17,804 nt of DNA from an uncultured Clostridia bacterium. Lineage in GTDB: Bacteria; Bacillota_A; Clostridia; Christensenellales; Aristaeellaceae. A model generated the notes under the pieces. That model was given only the letters and a program-made list of their open reading frames with translations, did not search any database and was not told the DNA's origin. The stretch lies in NCBI GenBank assembly GCA_946408865.1, contig CAMJTZ010000024.1:1-17804 (forward strand), given 5' to 3'. The position numbers were made by a program, and so were the translations under genes. Shown here one piece after another: positions 1 through 7,954 of this stretch (its first letter is position 1; each line of letters opens with the position of its first letter).

Positions 1-1233
1 ATCGGCGCAAAAAAGATGGAAAAAAACAGCGTGGATGAAAATATCTATGCTTTCCGGAAAACGCAGGAACTGGTTTTCCGGGCGATCGGCCAGACACCGA
101 GGTTTGTCCGGATGAACGGTTCTGAATACACGGAAACGCTGCTGCGTGCTGCCGGAACTGCAGGTCTTGAAGCAGCCGTGATGCCAACACTGTATCTGAA
201 CCATAAATCCTTTTCGACGGCAGAGGACGCGGAAGCCTATGTCCGGAATCTGATCCGGGGAAGCATCGTTTCCGTGAAGCTGGGACAGGAACTGGACCTG
301 AGTGAATTCATCGGTTCCGGCCCGGCGCTGGATGAGAAACCGGCCATCGATCCGAGTCCCTCCATCAACGAGGTAAGCGACAACCGCCGGGTAGAGGTGG
401 ATACGCTGCCGCTGGATCAGATGAAATGGCTGGTCACGGCATTGAAAAAACTGAATTATAAAATTGTGATGCCGGATGAACTGGAGAAATATGCGGTCAC
501 ACTGCTGCCGGAGAAGCGGGAGCTGACGAAGGAAGAAGCAGAACGCTTTGACCCGGATCTTTACCCCTGGCCGGTAACGGAAGAACCGGTGAATGTCGGA
601 CGGACACGGAAAGGCGGAAATGCGGATTTCAACGACGCTGTTTTCATCGGCTCCAGCGATGTGGCGAGTCTTGAGAGCTACGTTGAATGGAAACGGGAAA
701 CCGATCCGGAATATATGGGGAATGCCCGCTTCCTGTATGCATCCAGACTGACCATCGAACAGGCGGTCAACCACGATCCGGCCGGCACAAACCTGCCGAC
801 GGTCGACGGTGTGCGGATGACGATAGAAGACGCGCTGGAAAAACTGGGAGCGAAGACGGCGTACCTGATGCTGCGGTTTGAATCACGCCAGGCGTACCTG
901 GACGACAGATTCTTCAGCAATCTGAAGCTGCTGATCTACCGGATCCGGAAACAGAACCCGGGTATCCGGATTGTGCTGCAGGGCAGTTTCCCGGCGGTTG
1001 CCGGGAAAAACAACACGCCTTCCAATACGCAGCTGTTCCGCTTCAACCTGAAGCTGGCGGCACTGTGTGCGCAAACAGGGATGGTTTATCTGGATCCGGC
1101 ATATGCCCTGCGGACCGGGGAAGGCGCGCTGCGCGATGATTACTGCCTGGACCGGATGAGTTACGGAACGCATCTGAATGATGCGGGCTGCCAGGCGTGG
1201 ATTGATTTTCTGATGCAGTATGTACCGGAATAA
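1..1233 (+). CDS. NodB-like (degenerate) plus SGNH-hydrolase-like fusion protein, 5' partial
   Basis: The reading frame is open to the first base. The first ATG, at 16, has no ribosome-binding site, so the gene very probably begins upstream; residues here are numbered from that ATG. Residues 29-160 resemble the C-terminal half of a NodB polysaccharide deacetylase: RFVRMNGS stands where the R-P-P-Y/G motif belongs, GSIVSVKL replaces the usual GSIILxH, and the closing helix and strand read LKKLNYKIVMPDELEKY. Residues 205-403 resemble clostridial SGNH/GDSL hydrolases: VFIGSSDV (GDS block, nucleophile candidate Ser-214) at the start and GTHLNDAGCQAW (His block) at the end. The expected block III Asn is absent (LRFES, 286-290), and the Asp usually three residues before the His is a Tyr. 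Either domain may therefore bind sugars rather than catalyse. SGNH domains in such loci often handle O-acetyl groups. It is the first visible gene of the exopolysaccharide operon, 28 bases before the synthase gene. Domain calls are fairly sure; activity is not. Confidence 0.75.
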   Translation: MGAKKMEKNSVDENIYAFRKTQELVFRAIGQTPRFVRMNGSEYTETLLRAAGTAGLEAAVMPTLYLNHKSFSTAEDAEAYVRNLIRGSIVSVKLGQELDLSEFIGSGPALDEKPAIDPSPSINEVSDNRRVEVDTLPLDQMKWLVTALKKLNYKIVMPDELEKYAVTLLPEKRELTKEEAERFDPDLYPWPVTEEPVNVGRTRKGGNADFNDAVFIGSSDVASLESYVEWKRETDPEYMGNARFLYASRLTIEQAVNHDPAGTNLPTVDGVRMTIEDALEKLGAKTAYLMLRFESRQAYLDDRFFSNLKLLIYRIRKQNPGIRIVLQGSFPAVAGKNNTPSNTQLFRFNLKLAALCAQTGMVYLDPAYALRTGEGALRDDYCLDRMSYGTHLNDAGCQAWIDFLMQYVPE

Positions 1234-1261
1234 AAAAGTGGCGGAGAAGAGGTGATCGAGC

Positions 1262-3085
1262 ATGGGTAAACAGAAAGGGATCCGTGATTCAATGCTGCAT
1301 ACGGTGGAAGACCGCCGGCAGCTGAGCTATGTGCCGGATCCTACGCTCCAGCGAACCAACAATGACCGCCGGAACAACATGCAGGATGATGCAAACCGTC
1401 CGGAATATGCCCGGTATGCGGGCACCCGGTATGAAGAGACAAACCTGTTTGTGATGGTGAAGGGGAAGGACGGAATCAAACTCCGCTGCCGCTGCGCCAA
1501 TATTTCGCAGACAGGTATGAAGCTGTATCTGCCGGAATACTTCGACTCCACCATGCTGGAGGAGGGAGACACCCTCCGCCTGCGCTTTGAACTCGAGCCC
1601 GGCATGCTTCAGGAAGGTACGGAGAAAAAGTACCGGCTGAAGTCCAAAATTGTCCGGATCCGGCATGAGGATCACTGGGTCGCGCTGCAGTTTGAACAGC
1701 CGCTGTACAAAGCCCGGCGGGGAACCAGCAACATGTATTTTACGCTGGCGGCCGGATTTCTGTTCCTGATTACGCTGGCGATTCTGCTGATGCGGGTGGA
1801 ATCGGTGACCAATTTCGGTGCGAACGCGGTGCTGTACGGATACAGCCTGCTGACCTGCGCCTTCCTGCTGAGCCGCTATTTTTTCGGGATGCTGTACAGA
1901 CCGGTGGCGGTAGACCCGGAATACACACCTTCCGTGACGATTGTTGTTCCCTGTTTCAACGAAGAAACCTGGATCCGCCGGACGATCGTTTCCTGTCTCA
2001 ACCAGGATTATCCGCCGGAAAAACTCGAACTGATTATTGTGGACGACGGATCTTCGGACCGGTCACCGGAGGTTATAAAGGAAACCGTCGAATCACTGTG
2101 CGAGGAAGGGAAGCGTTTCGGACTGGACCGGAGAATCCGTGTGTTTTTCCAGCAGTATAACCAGGGCAAACGTGAAGCCATGGGAATCGGAATCCGGAAC
2201 GCGAACACGGAACTGATTACCTTTGTGGATTCGGACTCTTTCCTGGAACCGGATGCGATCCGGAATCTTGTGCAGCCGTTCAAGGATCCGAGAATGGGCG
2301 GCGTATCCGGACGGACTGACGTTGCGAACACCTATACAAACCATCTGACGAAAATGCAGAGTGTGCGCTATTACATTTCTTTCCGCATGATGAAAGCGGC
2401 GGAAGCGTACTTTGATTCCGTCATGTGCCTGAGCGGACCGCTGAGCTGCTACCGGCTTTCTGCGGTGCGCGAGGTGGCGGACGCCTGGCTGCACCAGAAG
2501 TTCATGGGCCAGAAGGCGACCTTCGGGGATGACCGGAGCCTGACGAACTTCATCGTACGCCATCATCGCACCTACTACCAGGATACCGCAATCTGCTCCA
2601 CGATTGTCCCGAACCGGCACAAGGTTTTCCTGAAGCAGCAGATGCGCTGGAAGCGCAGCTGGCTGCGGGAGTCAGTGATGGCAGGCAAATTCATGTGGAG
2701 AAAGGAACCGCTGATGGCCCTGTTCTTCTATCTGGGTCTGATTGTTCCGATGATTGCGCCGCTCATTGTCCTGTACAACCTGGCGTATATCCCGATTGTA
2801 CGTCATACATTCCCCGCGGCCTTTTTGCTGGGAATTCTGCTGATGGCACTGCTGATGAGCTTTGCGCAGCTGATTCTGAAGCGAAGTTCGCTGTGGTTCT
2901 ACGGTATCCTTTTCTGCCTGTATTACGAAGGGATCCTGCTGTGGCAGATGCCATGGGCCTGGTTCACCTTCTGGGTGAGCCACTGGGGAACCCGCAGCGG
3001 CGGCAGGAAGAAAGAGGATGCTGCAGCAGATAAAAGCGGCGCCGGTATGGAAGAGAAGGAGATAAAAAATGGCCAAACGTCTTGA
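1262..3085 (+). CDS. PilZ-domain / family 2 glycosyltransferase, hyaluronan-synthase-like polysaccharide synthase
   Basis: This is a membrane synthase of 607 residues, probably polymerising UDP-sugars on the cytoplasmic face and extruding the chain. Residues about 31-150 form a PilZ-type c-di-GMP domain: an Arg-rich stretch (NNDRRNN, 33-39) precedes NISQTG (80-85), which matches the D/NxSxxG motif. Two membrane segments follow (about 158-177 and 186-206). The GT2 core then shows PCFNEE (230-235), DDG (261-263), DSD (323-325), SGPLSCYR (391-398), GDDRSLTN (422-429) and QQMRWKRSW (459-467), then at least three hydrophobic segments (484-505, 517-537, 544-565). The SGPLS, GDDR-LTN and QQxRW blocks are those of class I hyaluronan synthases and NodC/PgaC-type enzymes, so a GlcNAc-containing beta-linked polymer is the best guess. 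The start is supported by AGAGGTGA about nine bases upstream. The 3' end overlaps the next gene by 17 bases. The fusion suggests post-translational control by c-di-GMP. The exact polymer cannot be read from sequence. Confidence 0.9.
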   Translation: MGKQKGIRDSMLHTVEDRRQLSYVPDPTLQRTNNDRRNNMQDDANRPEYARYAGTRYEETNLFVMVKGKDGIKLRCRCANISQTGMKLYLPEYFDSTMLEEGDTLRLRFELEPGMLQEGTEKKYRLKSKIVRIRHEDHWVALQFEQPLYKARRGTSNMYFTLAAGFLFLITLAILLMRVESVTNFGANAVLYGYSLLTCAFLLSRYFFGMLYRPVAVDPEYTPSVTIVVPCFNEETWIRRTIVSCLNQDYPPEKLELIIVDDGSSDRSPEVIKETVESLCEEGKRFGLDRRIRVFFQQYNQGKREAMGIGIRNANTELITFVDSDSFLEPDAIRNLVQPFKDPRMGGVSGRTDVANTYTNHLTKMQSVRYYISFRMMKAAEAYFDSVMCLSGPLSCYRLSAVREVADAWLHQKFMGQKATFGDDRSLTNFIVRHHRTYYQDTAICSTIVPNRHKVFLKQQMRWKRSWLRESVMAGKFMWRKEPLMALFFYLGLIVPMIAPLIVLYNLAYIPIVRHTFPAAFLLGILLMALLMSFAQLILKRSSLWFYGILFCLYYEGILLWQMPWAWFTFWVSHWGTRSGGRKKEDAAADKSGAGMEEKEIKNGQTS

Positions 3086-5120
3086 TCGAAAAGGCCTGAG
3101 GAGAAAAAATGTCTGGAAGGTCATACGGACCATCCTGCAGGTCCTGCTGCTGGCATTTATTGTCCTGTGGGCGATATGGGCCATTGAAACCCAGCCCAAA
3201 CCGGCAGTGAAGCAGGAGCCGGCCGCGGAAACCGGGATCCGGCAGAATGCGGACGGAACGGTTACGGACAAGGACGGCAATGTGCTGAAGGACGCGATCG
3301 GTGTGAATCCGGTGAACGGAACCGCTCAATATGCCGTATCCGCCCGGTCAGTGCTGCCGCAGACCGCGGTGCCGGCCGTACAGGCACCCGAAGGCGCGAG
3401 GTTCATTTCGGTTTCCTATAACGGGGTGAACACCAGCAAAAAACTGGAAAGCAAAATCGTGAACCTGGAAAACTTCCGCAAGCAGGCAGCCCTGCTGGCG
3501 CGGTCCGGCTATGTCACGATCATGCAGCAGGATGTTCTGGATTATTACAGGGAGCAGAAGGGACTGCCGGAAAACGCGATGCTGCTGATGTTTGAGGACG
3601 GCATCTACAATACGGCCCAACTGACACAGCCAACGCTGGAACGTTTCAACTACAAGGCAACCATGTGCACTTATTCCGGAAACCTGAAGGATCAGGAAGG
3701 GCTGTATATCACTGCACAGAATGTGAAGGATCTGATCGGCACCACATTCTGGGAGATCGGGTCAAACGGATACCGGCTGAGCTACATCAATGTTTTTGAC
3801 CGCTACAGAAACTATTTCGGGCATCTGAACCAGAAAGAGCATCAGGCAGTCCGTGAATATCTCCGAAGGGATTATAACCATTACCTGATGGACTTCCTGC
3901 GGGACAAGGACCGGCTGCGGGAGGAAACCGAGACAGAGATGCGGCGCCGGATTTCCTGGGATTACGAACAGATGCGGGAAGATTATTCTGCTGTCGGAGA
4001 AGTGCCGGCCCTGTATGTACTGATGCATTCCAATACACGGGCTTTCGGAAATGATGCCCTTGTATCGGAACAGAACGAGCTGGAACTGACAAAGCTGTTC
4101 AAAATGAATTTCAACCGGCAGGGATCGTGCCTGAACACGACGGAAAGCAGTATCTGGGATCTGACCCGGCTGGAATCACGGCATTATTTCTCCCCGAATC
4201 ACCTGATGATGCGGATCTGGGATGATACAGGGGATAATGTCAGTTTCCTGGCAGGAGACCTGAAAGCCCTGGAACAGTGGCAGGTCACCGGCGGCGTCGC
4301 AGACATGGAGGGTGACCGGATTATCCTGACAACCCTGCCCTATGGCGAAGCCACCATGCGCCTCAAAACCGGAGTGATTGAGAATCCGGACGTAACAGTG
4401 ACACTGCAGGGGAATGTGGTTGGAAAGCAGGGAGTGATCCTGGGAGCCACGGAAGACGGAGCAGCCGGTATTTCGGTGGCGCTTGAGAACAATTATCTGG
4501 TGATCCGCTCCATGGCGGAACCGGATGCAAAACTGCATGAACTGAGTCTCTTTGAATTTGACGGCGGTCCCTTCATCAGCAAGGAACAGAATGAGCTGGA
4601 CGGGCTGATTGCTCTGCAGAAAGCCATTATCGAATTTGATGAGGACCCTGCAAGGGTCCGGCAGGCGGAAGCCATCCTGCCGGATCTGGAGGCCATGGTG
4701 GTCGTCAATATTGAGGAAGGCGGCGAACCCTATTATCCGGAACTGGATATTTCCCAGCGGGACGAGCGGAAGCTGCGGATCCGCCTGAAGGATAACGTGC
4801 TGAATGTCTGGATTGATGACAGAATGGCCGTGGAAAACCTCCGCGTACCGGCTACGCCCGGACACAATCTGCTGCTGACCGGCGCAGTATCCAACGATAT
4901 TGAACGTTTCAGCCGGGAGAACCTGGATGATGACGTATATGACGCGGTGTTCATCAACCTGACGGTCCGTGACGGCTCCGGAACTGAATGCTATACCTAC
5001 GCCGTGCCGGAAGAGCCGGAGGAAGAGAAAGCGGAGGAGAAGGAAAAGGAAGAACTGCCAAGGGAATCCTTCTTCGAGTGGTTGCTGCGGCTGGTTGGAC
5101 TGGGGAGGAAAGAGGATTGA
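3069..5120 (+). CDS. Membrane-anchored PgaB-like NodB-fold protein, catalytic residues lost, with C-terminal beta-rich domain
   Basis: 683 residues. A basic N-terminus and one membrane segment (about 19-39) anchor it with the bulk outside. Residues 110-330 follow the PgaB/NodB layout: a first strand (RFISVSYNGV), 'FRKQAALLARSGYVTI', then MLLMFEDG (171-178) in the place of LLTFDDG, GSNGYRL (231-237) in the place of GSHGYxH, and a closing strand YVLMHSN (316-322). The metal-binding His pair is gone (Asn and Leu) and the catalytic Asp is Glu, so deacetylation is unlikely; a chain-binding or guiding role is inferred. Between these blocks is a long charged helical insert (about 250-310). Residues about 380-640 look like a beta-sandwich, perhaps carbohydrate-binding (not assigned to a family). 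The tail is a Glu/Lys-rich stretch (648-662) followed by a short amphipathic helix. The start has AAGGAGAT just upstream and lies inside the end of the synthase gene, which implies translational coupling. Confidence 0.75.
   Translation: MAKRLDRKGLRRKNVWKVIRTILQVLLLAFIVLWAIWAIETQPKPAVKQEPAAETGIRQNADGTVTDKDGNVLKDAIGVNPVNGTAQYAVSARSVLPQTAVPAVQAPEGARFISVSYNGVNTSKKLESKIVNLENFRKQAALLARSGYVTIMQQDVLDYYREQKGLPENAMLLMFEDGIYNTAQLTQPTLERFNYKATMCTYSGNLKDQEGLYITAQNVKDLIGTTFWEIGSNGYRLSYINVFDRYRNYFGHLNQKEHQAVREYLRRDYNHYLMDFLRDKDRLREETETEMRRRISWDYEQMREDYSAVGEVPALYVLMHSNTRAFGNDALVSEQNELELTKLFKMNFNRQGSCLNTTESSIWDLTRLESRHYFSPNHLMMRIWDDTGDNVSFLAGDLKALEQWQVTGGVADMEGDRIILTTLPYGEATMRLKTGVIENPDVTVTLQGNVVGKQGVILGATEDGAAGISVALENNYLVIRSMAEPDAKLHELSLFEFDGGPFISKEQNELDGLIALQKAIIEFDEDPARVRQAEAILPDLEAMVVVNIEEGGEPYYPELDISQRDERKLRIRLKDNVLNVWIDDRMAVENLRVPATPGHNLLLTGAVSNDIERFSRENLDDDVYDAVFINLTVRDGSGTECYTYAVPEEPEEEKAEEKEKEELPRESFFEWLLRLVGLGRKED
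5102..5108 (+). promoter_or_regulatory. Ribosome-binding site GGGGAGG deciding the TTG start at 5117
   Basis: GGGGAGG lies eight bases before TTG at 5117, inside the last codons of the upstream gene. It favours the TTG over the in-frame ATG at 4988, which would add 43 hydrophilic residues in front of an obvious signal peptide. Confidence 0.75.
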
Positions 5121-6160
5121 AGACGACATGGAAGAGGATCCTGAGTCTGGCAGCGGCCTTTGCCGTCTCCGGACCGGGGTGCGCCCTGGGGGAGCAGGAG
5201 GACCGGGTTTCCTGCGGGACGTGGATCGTATATTGGGACGCGAAAGCAGGGATCGAGGAAGCTGCAGCGATGGACCCCATTCCGGACCGTCTGATCGCCT
5301 TCGAAGCGCTGTTTGACCCGGAAGAATATGTCGTGCTCGAGCCGGAAGCGGAAGAGATGCTGCGGGAGATGCAGAACAGATTCCCGGCTGAACGGATCTG
5401 GCTGTCGGTCGTGAACGATCTGGCGAAGAAGGAAGGCGGATATTCCAACAAGGACCGGGACCTGCTGCGGGACCTGCTGGCCACCCCTGAAAGCCGGGAA
5501 AGCCACATACGGGAGCTTACAAGCCTGGCGGAGGAATGGCAGATCAGGGGGATTGAAATCGACTACGAAAACATCCACGGAGACCGCGAACTCTGGCAGA
5601 AGTTCGCTGCCTTCATTACGGAACTATACAGCACGCTGAAGGCGCGGGGAATCGCGCTGCGGGTATGTCTGGAATGGGACAGCATTATGTACATGGAGAT
5701 GCCGGAAGGGCCTGAATACAGCATAATGTGCTACAGCCTGTACGGATATCATTCGGGCCCGGGACCGAAGGCGGACCGCGGGTTTCTGGAGAAGGTTGCC
5801 AGTCTCTACCAGGGACGGGAAGACTGCTGCATGGCGCTGGCGACAGGCGGATACGACTGGAAGGGAAACCAGGCTGAACGCGAGGTAACGGAAAAACAGG
5901 CGGAGGAGATATTCCGAAGCAGGAATATGCGGCCGGGCCGGGATCCGGAGAGCGGCGCGATGCGGGGAACATATCTGCAGGACGGAGAAGAACACACCGT
6001 ATGGTACGCAGACGCGGAAACGCTGAAAAAGTGGATGGGGATCCTGACGGAATACGGATATGACCGGTTTGATTTCTTCCGGCTGGGCGGAACCAGGGCA
6101 GAAGAATGGAACAGTCAGATCCTTAACCTCAGGCAATCAAAAGGAGGCAAGGAACAATGA
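5117..6160 (+). CDS. Secreted GH18-like glycoside hydrolase, TTG start
   Basis: 347 residues from the TTG, whose bases overlap the upstream stop (TTGA). The N-terminus is a signal peptide: KTTWKR, a hydrophobic stretch LSLAAAFAV, then a likely cleavage after ALG (residue 25). The rest fits a GH18 TIM barrel: strand 1 TWIVYWDAK (35-43), the catalytic strand RGIEIDYENI (144-153), a strand-6 block MCYSLYGYHSGP (204-215), and the closing VWYADAETLKKWM plus FDFFRLGG (318-325). In the DxxDxDxE signature Asp-149 and the acid Glu-151 are kept, while the first Asp is Arg-144 and the second is Glu-147; retained activity is plausible but unproven. GH18 enzymes cleave GlcNAc-based beta-linked polymers, which fits a role in trimming or releasing the polymer made by the PilZ-GT2 synthase. 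The 3' end overlaps the next gene by ATGA. The family call is good; the substrate is inferred. Confidence 0.75.
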   Translation: MKTTWKRILSLAAAFAVSGPGCALGEQEDRVSCGTWIVYWDAKAGIEEAAAMDPIPDRLIAFEALFDPEEYVVLEPEAEEMLREMQNRFPAERIWLSVVNDLAKKEGGYSNKDRDLLRDLLATPESRESHIRELTSLAEEWQIRGIEIDYENIHGDRELWQKFAAFITELYSTLKARGIALRVCLEWDSIMYMEMPEGPEYSIMCYSLYGYHSGPGPKADRGFLEKVASLYQGREDCCMALATGGYDWKGNQAEREVTEKQAEEIFRSRNMRPGRDPESGAMRGTYLQDGEEHTVWYADAETLKKWMGILTEYGYDRFDFFRLGGTRAEEWNSQILNLRQSKGGKEQ

Positions 6161-7869
6161 GGATGCGGCAGATCCGGACAACAGTGGTACTGCTGGTGCT
6201 GATCGCCGGGATGATCTTTGCGGCGTTCTATTTTGAAGAGCATCCTTTCCTGGAAAATGCCGGGAGGCCGACACCGACTCCTGAACCGCAGCCAAGCCCG
6301 ACATTCCGGGCGTTTAATCCGATGCGTACGGTCGGCATCGGGCCGACAGCGACGCCGGCGCCTACGCAGGATCCGGAGATGGAAAACATCTCTGAGCTGG
6401 CGGACGTAATTACGCGGATCTATACGGCAGAAGAGGGAATCATCCTGACCTTTAACTATTCGCCGGAGAACGGCGAGCTGCCGTCGGTGCTGCAGGCGCT
6501 GGAAGATATCCAGGCGCCGGCCGTCTTCTTTGTGAAAGGGAACGATCTCGACAGTTTCCCGGACGATGTGAGCCGTATCATCCGGGCAGGGCATGAGATC
6601 GGGATTCTGATTGAGAAGGAATCGCAGCTTTCAGCCGGACGGATACTGGAAACCGTACAGGAGAATGAAAAAAAACTCCGGTCCATGGGGTACAACGGAG
6701 AAGTGTATGTACGGACGGGATACGGAACGCCGCCGGATAAACACAGGCAGGTGGCGTCGCAGGGCGGTTATCCGCTGATCAGTTTTCTGGCTGATCTGAT
6801 GCCCGCGAATGTAAGCCGGCTGACGAAGCCGGAGGAGATCATCAATGCGGTATTCAGCGAGAATAACAACGTCGCCCTGCAGCGGGGAGAGATCGTCAGC
6901 TTTCAGATGGGACTGTTTCAGTACAGCAATACAGTACTGGGGGACTACATCAAGGCAATCGTAGCGGAAAAGAACATCTACCCGGTGAAAAGCCTGGGCG
7001 AAATGCTTGGAAACACGGAATTGCAATACACGTATCCGCTGAAGAAAGAACAGATTCTTCCGGAGGTCAGGGACGCTGTCTATCCAGGGCATTTGGAAGG
7101 CAAAGACGTGATGGAGGAAATAAAGAAGCGGTATATCGGTACGGACTGGGTGAACAGCATGAATTTTCTTCCCGGTTTCACGGCTCAGGAAGTCAATGCG
7201 CTGGACAGGAAAGGATTCATCCAGAACAGTGAAGGACATGTATTTCTGACATTCGACGACTGGGGACCGGACGAGACGCTGACAAAACTCCTGAAGGTGC
7301 TGGAGAAACATGAAGCGAAGGCGACCTTCTTTGTGCGCACAAATAATCTCGAATACAACCCGAACCTGCTGCGGGCAATCGCTGTGGCGGGGCACACAAT
7401 CGCCTGCCATACGGACGCACACTACCCTCTGAGCCATGACACGGGGAACGGCAAGGTATTCACAACGCTGACGGAAGAGGAAGCGATCGAGCTGCAGAAG
7501 GATCTGGTCAGAAGCTGGGAGAAGCTGCAGCAGATTGTGGGTGACATCGAGATTGACGGAAAGCCGGCGCTCGCGATCCTGTTCCGGCCGCCGACACTTG
7601 CAGTCAGCAAAATCGGGCTGGAGACGGTACTGGACTGCGGATTCCATTACAGCGTAAGCGGAAGCTTCAGTACGGAGGACTACAAAGCAACGAACGTGCA
7701 GTCACTGTACCGGTCCATGCTGAACAACACAAAGAGCGGAGCGGTGCTGGTGATGCATATGAGCCAGAACAGCCTCTATACGGCAGATGCGGTGGACATG
7801 CTGCTGACGGAAATGGAGAGACGGAAATCTCCGCTGAAGTTTGTTTCTCTTTCAGAGGACCTGAAATAA
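6157..7869 (+). CDS. Membrane-anchored tandem NodB polysaccharide deacetylase (N-terminal copy degenerate, C-terminal copy intact)
   Basis: 570 residues. A signal anchor (about 8-25) is followed by a Pro/Thr linker (PTPTPEPQPSPT, then PTATPAPTQ; about 38-72) suited to spanning a Gram-positive wall. The first NodB-like domain (about 93-285) keeps the fold pattern but not the chemistry: ILTFNYSPE stands for LTFDDG, GHEIGILIEKES for GHEIGxHxxxH, and VRTGYG for RPPYG. The second domain (about 360-568) is intact: FLTFDDWG (363-370, Asp-367 catalytic, Asp-368 metal), HTDAH (418-422, metal His pair), FRPPT (476-480) and LVMHM (531-535, His-534). It should remove N- or O-acetyl groups from a beta-linked polysaccharide, most likely the product of this operon; peptidoglycan is the alternative substrate. 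AAGGAGG lies nine bases before the ATG, which overlaps the GH18-like stop (ATGA). It is the last gene of the operon. Confidence 0.85.
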   Translation: MRMRQIRTTVVLLVLIAGMIFAAFYFEEHPFLENAGRPTPTPEPQPSPTFRAFNPMRTVGIGPTATPAPTQDPEMENISELADVITRIYTAEEGIILTFNYSPENGELPSVLQALEDIQAPAVFFVKGNDLDSFPDDVSRIIRAGHEIGILIEKESQLSAGRILETVQENEKKLRSMGYNGEVYVRTGYGTPPDKHRQVASQGGYPLISFLADLMPANVSRLTKPEEIINAVFSENNNVALQRGEIVSFQMGLFQYSNTVLGDYIKAIVAEKNIYPVKSLGEMLGNTELQYTYPLKKEQILPEVRDAVYPGHLEGKDVMEEIKKRYIGTDWVNSMNFLPGFTAQEVNALDRKGFIQNSEGHVFLTFDDWGPDETLTKLLKVLEKHEAKATFFVRTNNLEYNPNLLRAIAVAGHTIACHTDAHYPLSHDTGNGKVFTTLTEEEAIELQKDLVRSWEKLQQIVGDIEIDGKPALAILFRPPTLAVSKIGLETVLDCGFHYSVSGSFSTEDYKATNVQSLYRSMLNNTKSGAVLVMHMSQNSLYTADAVDMLLTEMERRKSPLKFVSLSEDLK

Positions 7870-7879
7870 AGGAACAGAT

Positions 7880-7919
7880 GCGAAAATGCCGGGGCATACA
7901 GAGTCTCCGGCATTTTCGC
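7880..7919. terminator. Probable bidirectional terminator hairpin between convergent genes
   Basis: A perfect 13-bp stem (GCGAAAATGCCGG, 7880-7892, with 7907-7919) closes a 14-base loop, eleven bases after the operon stop. The inner GCCGG/CCGGC stem is followed by ATTTTC on both strands, giving a short U-run either way. It would serve both the + operon and the convergent - strand kinase gene (stop at 7955). The U-run is modest, so efficiency is uncertain. Confidence 0.65.
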
Positions 7920-7954
7920 TGTCAGACGGTGCCCTTCCGTCCGTCGCCATCCGG

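Noticed and set aside
4988..5116. In-frame ATG extension of the GH18-like gene
   Set aside because: It overlaps the coding end of the previous gene and adds 43 hydrophilic residues before a clear signal peptide; the TTG at 5117 has a strong ribosome-binding site.
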